This document shows positions 43,731 through 54,237 of a stretch of DNA of 64,000 nt, one piece after another. This stretch comes from Pseudomicrostroma phylloplanum (taxonomy: Eukaryota > Basidiomycota > Exobasidiomycetes > Microstromatales). The stretch is taken from contig BCHS01000003.1 in the NCBI GenBank assembly GCA_039545275.1, positions 1,285,561 through 1,349,560 on the forward strand, given 5' to 3'. Under the pieces are notes generated by a model that saw only the letters and a list, made by a program, of their open reading frames with translations, ran no database searches and was not told the origin of the DNA. Both the position numbers and the translations under genes were made by a program. Position 1 is the first letter of the stretch. The number at the start of each line of letters is the position of its first letter.

Positions 43731-44661
43731 GGTGAGCGGATCGAGGTGGGTTCACCAAAGTGTGATGCTGCGCGAGCTTGAAAGAGAAGCAGTATCAGAG
43801 GTAGGAGCAGTGGTGGTATGCGAAGCACAGAGAGGCGTGACAGGCAGGTCCGAGATTTCAAAAATTCAAGCGGGTCGGAGCCTGGCACGGAAGTGAAATC
43901 CGGAACGGAAGCGCAGAGACAATCACATCTCGGCGGGGAGCGTGGCTGCGATTTCGCAGGAGTCAGGCAACGCTGGTCAGCCAAAGGACATGGCATTGAT
44001 CTCGCGGATGGTGAGTGTGTGACTAGCGTTACAAGACTGGGCCAAAGCGAAGTCGATTGCGGGCGTGTCGAGGTCGCGTGAGCGTGCACCTTTTGCGGGA
44101 GCATCGAGGGTAGAGAGTTGAGTGGTAGGTCAATGCAAGAAGAGTCTGTGTGCTTGGCTCACTCGCTCGCCTGCTCGCCTCTCTGCCTGCCTTGCGGGAC
44201 CTTTGTCACCCCATATTCCCCTCGAATGGCCCTCTTCAGGCGTGTGATGGATGGCTTTTGGAAGCTGGCTGGGTTAGGGTCCTTTCCTCTTCTGTGTGTG
44301 GAGTAGAACTTGCTTCTCCCCCCCACTGCCTGGCCCTGCTGCCCTGCCTGTTTGTGTCTGGCCCCCCGCGAGGCCTTGGATGCTTTGCCCTGCGTGGTGA
44401 GCTGCTGCTGCCTCTGGCGGTGCGCCTGTGCTCCTGCTGGCGTGGGTGCGTCGGTCGCGCCGCGCTGAAGCACTGCCGTGCGCCTTGCGCCTATCTCTCA
44501 TCGTCATCGATCGACTCACATCGAAAACTGCCAACATCTTCCTCTCCTTCCAACCCCATCACCTTTCCACTTTCCTGACGAACTTACGAGACATCAAACG
44601 TGCCTCGACGACTACTCTGAGACCACTAGCAACACCCAATCAAACAGATTCCTCTTCAACA
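43731..44661. other. Divergent promoter of PNO1 and YOP1
   Basis: 931 bp between divergent ATGs. Pyrimidine-rich sequence precedes YOP1. Nothing else recognised. Confidence 0.5.
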
Positions 44662-45846
44662 ATGGCCGCCCAAGCACAGCAAGCCCAACAGAAGGCTGAG
44701 TACTTCGTTGCTCAGGTGAGCTCCACAGACGCGATGGGCGCAACACACACACACATTGCCGGAGCCAGATCGCTTACCTTTCCCCCTTATACCGCACTTC
44801 AATCTGCTACAGATCGACAAGGAGGTGAGTCACTGCACAGAAACGCTGCTTTCGTGCCATCCGAGGTTCGCCTAGGGCTCTGTGCACCTTGCACGATGTG
44901 ATGGGACGGCCGAGGAGATAGGCGCGCCCAGTTGGCTCCCATAGCCCGCTGCTGTGATAGCAGCCTCAGACGTTGGCATATGCTTGACTCGGCACCACTG
45001 CGAGCGGTTCTCTGACGTTGCTGCTCGCTGTTCCTTGCCCACTCTCAGCTCGAGAAGTACCCCCACCTGGTCAACTTCGAGCGATCGACTGGTGTCCCCA
45101 AGGCATACGCCGCCATCGGTACCCTCTCCATCCTGACCATTGTGAGTGCACAAAAAGGTGATCCAAGCCGCTGTCTGCCACACCGCTGACCTGAGCTTTC
45201 TCCTGCATGTCCTTGTCTGCGTCCTACCAGCTCATCTTCTTCAACATGTGAGTACGACGTCCGTGCACCAAATCAGAAGGCACCTCAAGGATCCTCATAC
45301 TGACGTTCTCACCACTCACACTCGCCTTTCCACAGCTTCGCCGGCTTCTTGACCCAGCTCATCGGATTCGCTGCCCCCGCCTACTTCTCCATGAAGGCAC
45401 TTGAGTCTCCTCAGCCCCAGGACGACGTTCAATGGCTCACTTACTGGGTCGTCTTCGGTGCTTTCACTTTCGCCGAGACCTTCGTCAATGTGTGAGTACT
45501 TGATGAGCCGTGTGGGAGCGCAGAAGATAGAATGGAGGTCTTACCGTCACGCACTTTGTCTTTTCCTCTCTAGTATCCTGTACTGGTTCCCATTCTACTA
45601 CACCATCAAGACCCTTGTCGTGCTGTACCTCATGCTCCCTCAGACTCAGGTATGTAGGCAATGTCATGAGACATCTGTGATAAAAAAGACGTAGATCGCT
45701 GACTCGCGCTCTACCCTACACCTCTTCCTTACGCCTCGCAGGGTGCCAAGGTCGTCTACGCTCGAGTCCTCCGACCTGCCTTTGCCCAGACCAGGTCCGC
45801 TGCTCACTCGACGAGCGCCGCCCCCACCACTGGCGCTGCTCAGTAA
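44662..45846 (+). CDS. YOP1: Yop1, reticulon-like ER membrane-shaping protein (REEP/DP1 family)
   Basis: Seven exons: 44662-44715, 44813-44824 (12 nt), 45049-45141, 45231-45247 (17 nt), 45336-45491, 45574-45649, 45742-45846. They give 170 aa. Assembled sequence shows the family landmarks: HLVNFERSTGVPKAY, hydrophobic hairpin 1 (AAIGTLSILTILIFFNIFAGFLTQLIGF), PAYFSMKALES, DDVQWLTYWVVFG, hairpin 2 with ETFVNVILYWFPFYYTIK, and LYLMLPQT-QGAKVVYARVLRP. Yop1 wedges into the ER membrane and stabilises tubules with reticulons. Seven exons for 170 residues is dense; the 12 nt exon encodes IDKE and the 17 nt exon LIFFN plus two bases. Confidence 0.95.
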
Positions 45847-47008
45847 ACAAGCGAACGAGTCCCTTGATGGCCCATCGTGACTGAGACTGGGATTTGGAGG
45901 AGACGATGAGCCTGCTCTTGACGAATGCATTCTAAGCATTTGGAGTACTGGCGAATCTCTCTTGCCGTCACAAGGTACACAAGTGGTTGTGCCCATGTGG
46001 AAGTCACCTTCGTCATGAGCCGCTCGACTTTGCTCCTTATGCGGCTGTCCTCGTCACCTCACCATATCACCTTTGGCGCCATGCGGCAATAACGCTTCTT
46101 TCTTCCTCTTCTTCCTCCAATATCCTGCCCTCCTCTTCCTACACTTCCAACTTCTCTCGGCGAGGCCCTCGATGTCAGTCGTGTTCCCCCTTGTCGCTCC
46201 GCTTCCCCCCTGTTCCTGTCTCACCATTCCCACCTCGTACGAAATGGAAATTTTGAAACACTTGATCTGGTCACCAGGGCAATCGAGAGAGGTGCAGCCA
46301 AGAGAGGGAGCTACTCGACTGAGATGTGTGCCCTGCCGTGGTGGTATGGACGCCCATGGTGGCTCTCTATGCGCGTGTGCGGATGGGTGTCTGTGCCGCG
46401 CCCGTGGCTGTGGCCGAACTTCTCCACCCCGGCCCTTGGGTCCTGTCCTGGTTGGCGAGGCGGGGCGGGGCGGGGCGGAGCGGAGAGGGAGAGATGGGCT
46501 GCGTCGCTTGGGGGAGAGACACAGACAGGCTGGAGTGGATCCTTCGTCGCAGAGCAGCCAACTTCTGACTGGACGGCCAGGTAGCATACATTCGACCATC
46601 TGGGCATCGCCGCACCTCGTCTACTTCTACTTCTTTTTTCTCACTCCCTCATCCTCCTAGAGCATACCACACACAATCTCCACGCTTCTTCGTCTTCAGA
46701 TCACTGTCTACCCCGCCAATACGCGGCGCACATGGCTCACGTCCAACCGAGCCACTGACAGCCCCAGCCAACGCAAGCAATTCCACTTATAATCCAACCC
46801 CGCCCGCCTGTCCCTGTCAAGGCCGTACCCGCAAAGGCACCAGCTGTCAAGACTACTCCGCACCGCCGTAGCCACATCTCCCTCGCCTTGACAGCCACAT
46901 AGGAGGTGGGACGAGCGGGTACACTGGCATCATCAGCATCGTCTGCGACATTCCCCTGCAGGACGTCGTCACGCAGCGCAGCGTCTCCACCCCTCGCTCG
47001 CACCCGAG
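45847..47008. other. YOP1 3' flank and SKT5 promoter
   Basis: 1.16 kb. A GGGGC tandem run lies near 46464-46480. Open frames on both strands overlap each other and show no conserved motifs, so no gene is called. Confidence 0.5.
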
Positions 47009-49454
47009 ATGGTGTCCAGTCCGACATACAGCCAGGCCTATGCCGACGATGACGCCTATGGAGGTGTCAGCGAAGTCAGTGACGGCAATGTTGGACAGGA
47101 ATACTGGAGAAGACCAGACAATGGAGCCCGGAGCAACAATGGCGCATCTACAGCCGCTGCTCCCCTCGTAGCACTCAGCTCTGGCGGCGGTTGTGAGTAA
47201 TCATGCCAAGCGACGGATTGGTGGCAGTGACAGAGGGACCAACGGTATCTGTCATGCATCGCTCATCACTGACTGACGCACCCCTCCTCACTCTCCGCTA
47301 CCCCCTCCACCCTCCGCAGACCACTATCCGACGATGTACCAGCAGTCAAACACCTCGGCTCCCGCCTTTGATCATTCCCCCGCTTCCACACAAGGGCCTC
47401 CTCTGGCCGACGACCTCGGCCACGCATTCGATCGCATGAAGCTCGCTCATCCCGAGACGCTGACTGGAGAGCACAGTCGTATGCGTGGCTACCCCTCCCG
47501 GTCCGCTACTACCGGGCCCCCACCTGCTTCTTCTACCGCCGGCGCTTCTCACAGTCATGTGGGTTCAGCAAGTGGTAGTGTAGACCGGGCCAATGCCATG
47601 TATGCCCAGCAAGAGATCCACCAGTCGGCCTCTGAGGTACGCGATGAGGACTCTCTGGCCGCCATTGCCGACTCGGTAGAGGCTACCGCCGCAGAGCTCA
47701 GACAAGGTACCATCACTCCCTCGCCGCGAGCCCAGCAGCAGCATCAGCAAGGCCAGCCGATGCAGCAGTATTTCCAAGGTGGAAGCAATCAGTATCAGCA
47801 AAGCAGCATGCATGGAGGTAGTGGAGGGGCACAGTGGGGCGGGCAGCAGCAGTATCAGGGCGATTGGCAGCAGCAGCAGCAGCAACAAGGGTATCATCCT
47901 CAGGGCTACCCTTCGCAGCCTGCTGGGTACCCCATGCAAGGAGCGCCGTGGAACAATACTCCTTACATGCAAGATGGACAAGCCGGCTACTATCCCTCCT
48001 CTGATGTGGGCAGTGGTGTCGGATATGACAACTCCGGGCCAAGCAATCCTTACCTGGCCGCCGCCCAAACTTATGGGCTAGACTACCCGGGCTCTGCAGC
48101 TTCCAGCGTCCCTTCGACATCGCCACACCTCTCGCGGAATCCCAGCGGCGGCTCCCCAAGCCAATTCAGCATGACTCCGATGAGCGGTCCGCCCGGTATG
48201 GCGCCGCCTCCTCAGCTCTATAGGCAAGGCACAGCCTTCTCCATTGGTTCCAGTCACTCGGGCTCTGGCGTGGGTATGAGCTCTGCTGCGCGCCGGCGGA
48301 AAAGCAAAGATGCGAGTCAGCCTCAACAGACGTTGCCCTTCAACAAAGAGTTTGTCATCGAGTATCGCGCAAGGATGAAGGCAGACCCAGATCCAGAGGA
48401 GCAGTTCCGCTACGCCAGGTACCTCGTCGAGGCTGCGAAGAAGGTCCAAGACTCCAACGATGGTCCCAAGCAGGCCAGGAAGTATCGCGACTCTCTGCTG
48501 AGCGAGTCATTAAAGCTCATCAAGAAGTTGGCCACGACGGGAATGGGCAACGGCAAGCCACCCTATGCTGAAGCACAATTCTTCCTGGCCAATTGCTTTG
48601 GCAATGGTTCTCTTGGCTTACAGGTGGACCACGAGAAAGCCTACAATCTCTATGTCCAAGCTTCGAAACAAAATCATCCTGCGGCTACCTACCGTACCGC
48701 GGTGTGCAACGAGGTCGGAGCGGGCACCCGGAGAGACCACCACCGCGCTGTCCTCTTCTACCGCAAAGCATCTGCACTCGGAGATACGGCAGGGATGTAC
48801 AAGCTGGGTATGATCCTGCTGAATGGCCTGCTAGGCCAGCCTCGCAACGTGAGGGAAGCCATCGTCTGGCTGAAGCGCGCCGCAGGTCAAGCAGACGAGG
48901 ACAATCCGCACGCCCTGCACGAGCTTGGCCTGCTTCACGAAAAGCCAAACAATGTCGTGCCGCACGACGAGGCCTACTCGCGCGAACTCTTCACCCAAGC
49001 CGCCCAGCTGGGGTATGCGCCCTCGCAATTCAAGCTCGGGTCAGCATACGAGTACGGCGCGCTGACGTGTCCCGTTGACCCGCGGAGGTCCATCGCCTGG
49101 TACACCAAGGCGGCAGGGAAGAACGACGGTGAGAGCGAGCTTGCCCTCAGTGGGTGGTACCTGACGGGCAGCGAGGGCGTGCTGAAACAGAGCGACTCCG
49201 AGGCGTACCTCTGGGCCAGGAGAGCTGCGACCAAGGGGATCCCAAAGGCAGAGTATGCCGTCGGCTACTATAGCGAAGTGGGCATCGGCGTTAAGGCCGA
49301 CTTGGAAGAGGCGAAACGATGGTACATGCGCGCTGCGGCTCAGGGCAACAAGCGGGCCATGCAGCGGCTCACTGAGCTCAAGAATATGGGAGCAAAGGCT
49401 GGAAAGGCACGGCCGACGAGGAAAGATGCAGAAAAGGAGTGCGTCGTGATGTGA
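47009..49454 (+). CDS. CHS4: Skt5/Chs4-like chitin synthase activator with Sel1 repeats and CaaX box
   Basis: Exons 47009-47192 and 47320-49454 (GGTT|GTGAGT ... CCGCAG|AC, phase 1) give 772 aa. Residues 1-330 are disordered, Gln/Tyr/Gly/Ser-rich. From about residue 340 the fold is helical. It carries about seven Sel1-like repeats (AQFFLANCFGNGSLG, TYRTAVCNEVGAGT, MYKLGMILLNGLLG, QFKLGSAYEYGAL, ALSGWYLTGSEG, EYAVGYYSEVGIGV). The protein ends CVVM, a CaaX box suited to farnesylation, as in yeast Chs4/Skt5, which also ends in a prenylation motif. In yeast, Chs4 activates Chs3 at the neck and is tethered there by Bni4. A Bni4-like gene is at 14-17.6 kb of this window. Confidence 0.9.
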
Positions 49455-49787
49455 GGTGAGGTGGGCGTTGTGCGCAGGAAAGAAGAGACGGCGAGGGTAG
49501 AAGGAAGCGAAGCGAAGCGCAGCTGAAGGGAAGCCAGACGGCAGTGGAAGGGAGGATCTCTTGTACATGAGCACCAGGACGCAGACCGCGATGCAGTGCA
49601 GTCACTGTGGCTTCGCAGTGTATGTCAATATCCATTGATATGCCAATGGCACCTTGCACATCTTGCAATGGATCCGGTGGTTGTAGCACCCGCCATGACC
49701 CACTCACATCCCAGGTCTTGGGCTTGAGCGGTCTCTCGATACCTGCCTAGCTCTCTCTATACCCACACCACCTCCATCGACACCTAC
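49455..49787. other. Convergent 3' region of SKT5 and MSH1
   Basis: 333 bp; no feature recognised beyond 3' flanks. Confidence 0.6.
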
Positions 49788-52700
49788 CTACCAGACCCTC
49801 ACCTCTTTTCGCCTCTCCCTCCCACCTTCTTTTCCTCCCTCTCTTTCTTCATCTTGAACGCTCAAGCTTCGCAGCGTCTCCCTCGCGACCTGCAAAGCCG
49901 ACGCAGGCATCCCCGCCAGCGCAGCCACTGTCAACCCGTGCGACTCGCGATTCACCCCGGGACGTAGCGCGTGCAGGTAGGTGATCGTGTTCTTCTCGGT
50001 CGATAAGAGCAAGCGAAAAGGGAAAAGGAAAGGGATGAGGGGTGAGCAGAGATGATTCGAAGGAGCGCTGCGCTGTATTGCGTTGCGAGTGCGAGTGCGA
50101 CTCACCTCGCCCTGAACGACGTCTGTACTGGCGAAGCGCACGTGAGAGAAGGCCTTGCTGCCCCTCTGCGTGCGCTCGTCGTAGCCCATTCGGTCTGCCA
50201 GCTCGTGGAGGTGCGTGGCGAAGAGGGCTCGGCAGCTGTAGACAGGTCGGACAAGAGAGAATCGCAGAGAAGTCAGTTCAGAGCACCAAGGTGCCCCCTT
50301 TTGGCAAGGGTCCACGAGTCCGCACTCAACTCACCCAATACTGGACAGCTCCGTCAGCGTCGCAAACGCAATCGCGATGCCCACATTGGTCGTGGTGCCT
50401 CGGCCGATCTCGTCTGCGATGACAAAGGATCGCGAAGTGGCTCGACGAAGGATCTCGGACGTCTCGAGCATTTCCACCTGGATTGGGCGGGAAAATAGGC
50501 AGAGAGAGGGGGGGGGGGGGGGGGGGGGGGGGGAAGAGGGCTGGGTCAGCAGACTTTCCTCTGGGATTCAATCGGTTGTTTGAAGGTGGGTGCTCACCAT
50601 AAAAGTGGACCGATCCCGGGAAAGATCGTCCTTGGCCCCAACTCTTGAGAAGAGGCGATCCACGACGCTCATCCTCACGTGTGCCGCAGGGACAAAGCTC
50701 CCCGTCTGGGCGAGGATAGCAATGAGTGCGTTCTGCCTCAGGTAGGTGCTCTTGCCGCCCATATTTGGACCAGTGATGAAGTGAAGTCTTCCGCCTCCGT
50801 CGTCGTCTCTCTCTTTGCCTTCTGCTTCTCCGTGCTGCGCATCCCCAGTGCTGGAGGGGGACATGATGAGGTCGTTGCTATGGAAAGACCGAGCAGGGGA
50901 TCGTTCCAGCAGCCCAAGCTCGACACCTATATGTCTCCCTCCCCGAACCTCAAACACTCCCTCCTCACCCTGCACCATCTCCGGTCGTGTGAGCGCAAGC
51001 TCTCTCGCCAGTGTGGCAAAGCCCATCAGACAATCCAGCTCGTCGATCCGCCGCGCATTAGCGCGCAGAGCAGAGCTCGACTGGAGGACGAGGGAGCGCA
51101 GGCGTCGCAACTCGAGGGACTCGGCGCGCTTCAGTTCTTCCTGTAAGCGGAGCAGACGGGAGCCCAGCGAGGACCAGCGATCGAAGTAGAAGGTGCGGGT
51201 GGATTTGGTCCGGTAGGCCAGGGTGAAGTGGTCCTCTGGAGAGGCGGAGCTGGAGTCTCCTCCATCGGTGTTGGCCGTGGAGCGATAGTCGGCAAAGTGC
51301 ACTACGAAGCCTTGTCCTAGGAGGAAGCGGAGCGAGAGCTTGCCGTTGTTGAAGCGGGACCGGAGGGATGTCTGCAGCGTGGAGGCCTCGTGGCGGAGAG
51401 CTTCGTACTCCTTGGTCAGGGAGGAGAGTTGCTTGGACGAGCTGGAAACGCAAAGAGAAAAAGTTGTCAATCACTTGACATCATCCAGTGCTCTGGCTTC
51501 CAACGCGTCTCACCTAGGTCGTATCAAGTGCTCGAAGGGAGCTCCCCACGGCTCTTCCTCTCCCTTCTTCGCTGTCGACACGGTCGTCTCACTCGATGCC
51601 GGACTTTCCGCCGCCTTGGCTCTAAAAGTCACATCGACTTCCTCGCCATCAGTCTCGTCTCGTTGTTCGTCTTCACGTTCCATGGCCTCCATTGCCCTGG
51701 TCCTAATCTCCATGACCCTCTCATCGATGGCTCCCTCGAGCCTGTCGCCGAGACTGGTCAGCTCAATCAGAGCCTCGCACAGTCGTGCCAGATTGGCTCT
51801 GCCTTCGACCTCCTCTTCCTCATCTATACTAGTGGCATCAGAGTCCTGCTTGACAATCTCTTTGACCTCGCCGATGAACTTGACAAAGTCCTTTACCTCA
51901 AGCAAGTCTTGCTCGTCGTTTCTCCCGGTAGCGATCCTTTGGATTGTGCGGGAGATGTCCCCTCGGGAGATGCGTCGTCTGAAGAGGCCGCGAAGGTCTT
52001 CGTGTAGAAAGGGCCTCGAGAGCAAGAGGGCAACGAGGGAGTGTCGGTAGGAGATCACTGGATACGACGTCGATGGTGAGGCTGGTGCGAGTACGGGAAT
52101 GTCAGCAGTCGTTCTGTACGTCCTCCCCGACATCGTCCCCCTTACTGCAGTACTCACTGAGCCACTCGACAAGCAGCCTAGCCCCACCTTTGCTGATGGT
52201 CCTTCTCACTGTACTGACAAGACTGCCCCGCACTCCTCCTTCGCGTGTCGCCTCTCTCACCTCGAGGGCGTCAAGAGTATTGCAGTCGATCAGCATCGTC
52301 TCCGACGGCAGGTGGTGTCGGATGAGCATACCAGAGGCGATGAGATCGTCCATCTCCGCATTGCCAGTGTGGGCAGAGGTAGAGGAGAATGCAATGAGCC
52401 GCTTGCGGAGATGGGAGGTGAGGTTGCGGATAGCGCGCCGCTCTACGGTCTTGTAGGAGTGCGTCGCTTCAGCTTCGAGGGAAGAGGCCTGGTCTGATGC
52501 CACATCGCTGCTGCTGTCTGGCTCGACATAGGAGAGGAGTGTCCGCTCGCCGTCGAGCATCTGCCAAAGTTGAGCTGCCTGATCGCCAGCTTCGGCTCGC
52601 TGGCCAGATGATGTACCTGCTGCACTAGCTTGGCTCAGGTCCAAGCCGTCTTCCACTACGACCTCGGAAGGGGCGATCCTTTTGATCTCGTCCCTGAGAG

Positions 52701-53999
52701 ACTCTACGTCCGAGCATTCGGAGACGTGTAGATCCGATGTGCTGAGATCGAGCCAGGCGAGACCAAAGCCAGCAGAAGCTTCCTGGCCATTTTCGTTCGG
52801 CAAGGGGCTCTGACTTCTTGTTCGTGGAATCGCGGCGACGCTTAGTATGAAGTTGTTCTTGAGGGGATTCATCCACTTTTCATCGATGAGCGTACCCGGG
52901 CTCACGACCCTGGTGACCCTCCTGGTGATTTCGACCTTCTCGTTGAACTTTTCCTCTCCACCCACTGCTCCTCTTGCGCTGCTCTTGAGGGCATTTATCA
53001 TCTTCCAATCCGCCGGACTCTCCCCTTCGACGCCGGACTCGTCTGAGCGAAACTCCTCGCAGATGGCGACTAGCCTGCGATTGTCCTCGACGAGGATCTT
53101 GAGGTACTTCTCTAGCTGCGAGATGGGGAAGCCGGCCATGGGTACTGGTCGTCCGCCCCAGGTCCGCGATGCAAGTTTGAGGGAGAGGAGAATGGATAGT
53201 GGTGGTGCTTGATCGAAGTAGGACTGGGGCAGAGGAAAGAGGGCGCGTCCAAGTCAGTGTAAATCGGGAAGGCGCTGCCACGCCAGCAGTCGCTCACCTC
53301 GTAGAAGCCGCCGACTCTGGTGAGCAGAAGGCAGCCTGGGAACCGAGCCAGATTGGTGAGGACATCTTTCGCGAGTGGCGGCCAGGCTTGACCTTGAGGT
53401 CCCAGCTCATCTATCCGAGGTACGTCTACATCGCCCTGCCCTGGCTGCCCTGCCTGACCTGAGTCTTGAGACAGTGGTATACTGTCGCTTGCAGTAGACT
53501 CCACGGTGCTTGTATCTTGCGGCGGCTCATCTGATACCTTTGTTGGCCTAGGCTTCCTAAGCCGGGCTTGTCTCTTCGATGTGATCGGCACGAATGGCTC
53601 AAGCGGCACTGATGGCTCGCCTCCCATACCCAAGGCGTGCGTGGGCAGATCGGCATAGGCCTTTGAGGTGCGGCGTGGCCCAGCAGCAGAGGCAGTAGAA
53701 GCTGATGGTGACGATGACGACGAGGCAGCTTTAGAGGCTCTCTTGGTCTGCTTCTTCAGAGTCTTGCTACTTGCCCGACTCGCCTCGTTGCCGTAGTCGG
53801 CGTGCTGCTCGGAGGCTGTACGCTGATGGAGGTCCGTGCTGCTACACCTCGCCCAAGAAGATGGCCGCCGCCAAGGACCTGCGATGCTCTGATAGAGGCA
53901 TGGTCGGCATGAGCTGCTCCATATAGGCGCTGCAGATGACGATGTTGAGGCCGCAGCGAGAGCATGACATACTCGATGGGCAGCACGAGGAGCTGTCAT
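49788..53999 (-). CDS. MSH1: Msh1, mitochondrial MutS homologue
   Basis: Seven exons: 53999-53298, 53223-52158, 52081-51514, 51441-50598, 50477-50335, 50235-50106, about 49994-49788. They give about 1219 aa. The N-terminus is Arg/Ser/Ala-rich, consistent with a mitochondrial presequence. MutS domain I begins at [17 protein letters not shown], the mismatch-binding FYE motif, split by the first intron. ATPase features are the Walker [10 protein letters not shown] (about residue 1000), [40 protein letters not shown], and [12 protein letters not shown]. The domain order and FYE motif fit Msh1 rather than Msh4/5. The last acceptor is uncertain by 3 nt (CCGAG or GAGAAG). The 26-G homopolymer lies in the intron before exon 5. 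It is head-to-head with ARP5. Confidence 0.93.
50508..50533. repeat. G26 homopolymer in MSH1 intron
   Basis: Twenty-six consecutive G on the plus strand, hence C26 in the MSH1 transcript, within intron 50478-50597. It lies about 30 nt upstream of the CCAG acceptor, where it would form an all-C polypyrimidine tract. The length is probably variable or inexact. Confidence 0.9.
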
Positions 54000-54237
54000 T
54001 GACCATCAAGGCGAGTAGTCTAGCGGCAATGCGGGAAGGACCTTCTCCGTGAGCCGCCGTCGGAAGGAGCGGAAGTGGCAGCAGCAACACCCAGGCGCGT
54101 GGCTGCAGCCGCTTCAGCCATGAATCCGACTGAAGCAGCGGTACCACCATCAGCTGCTGCTTCTTCTTCTCCTCCTTGTTCATCGTTGCCGTGAGAGTCG
54201 CCATCACCTCGCCTCACCTCGTCATCGTTCCCCCGCC
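54000..54237. promoter_or_regulatory. Compact bidirectional promoter, MSH1/ARP5
   Basis: Only 238 bp separate the two divergent start codons, so both core promoters and 5' leaders must fit here. No canonical TATA box seen. Confidence 0.6.
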
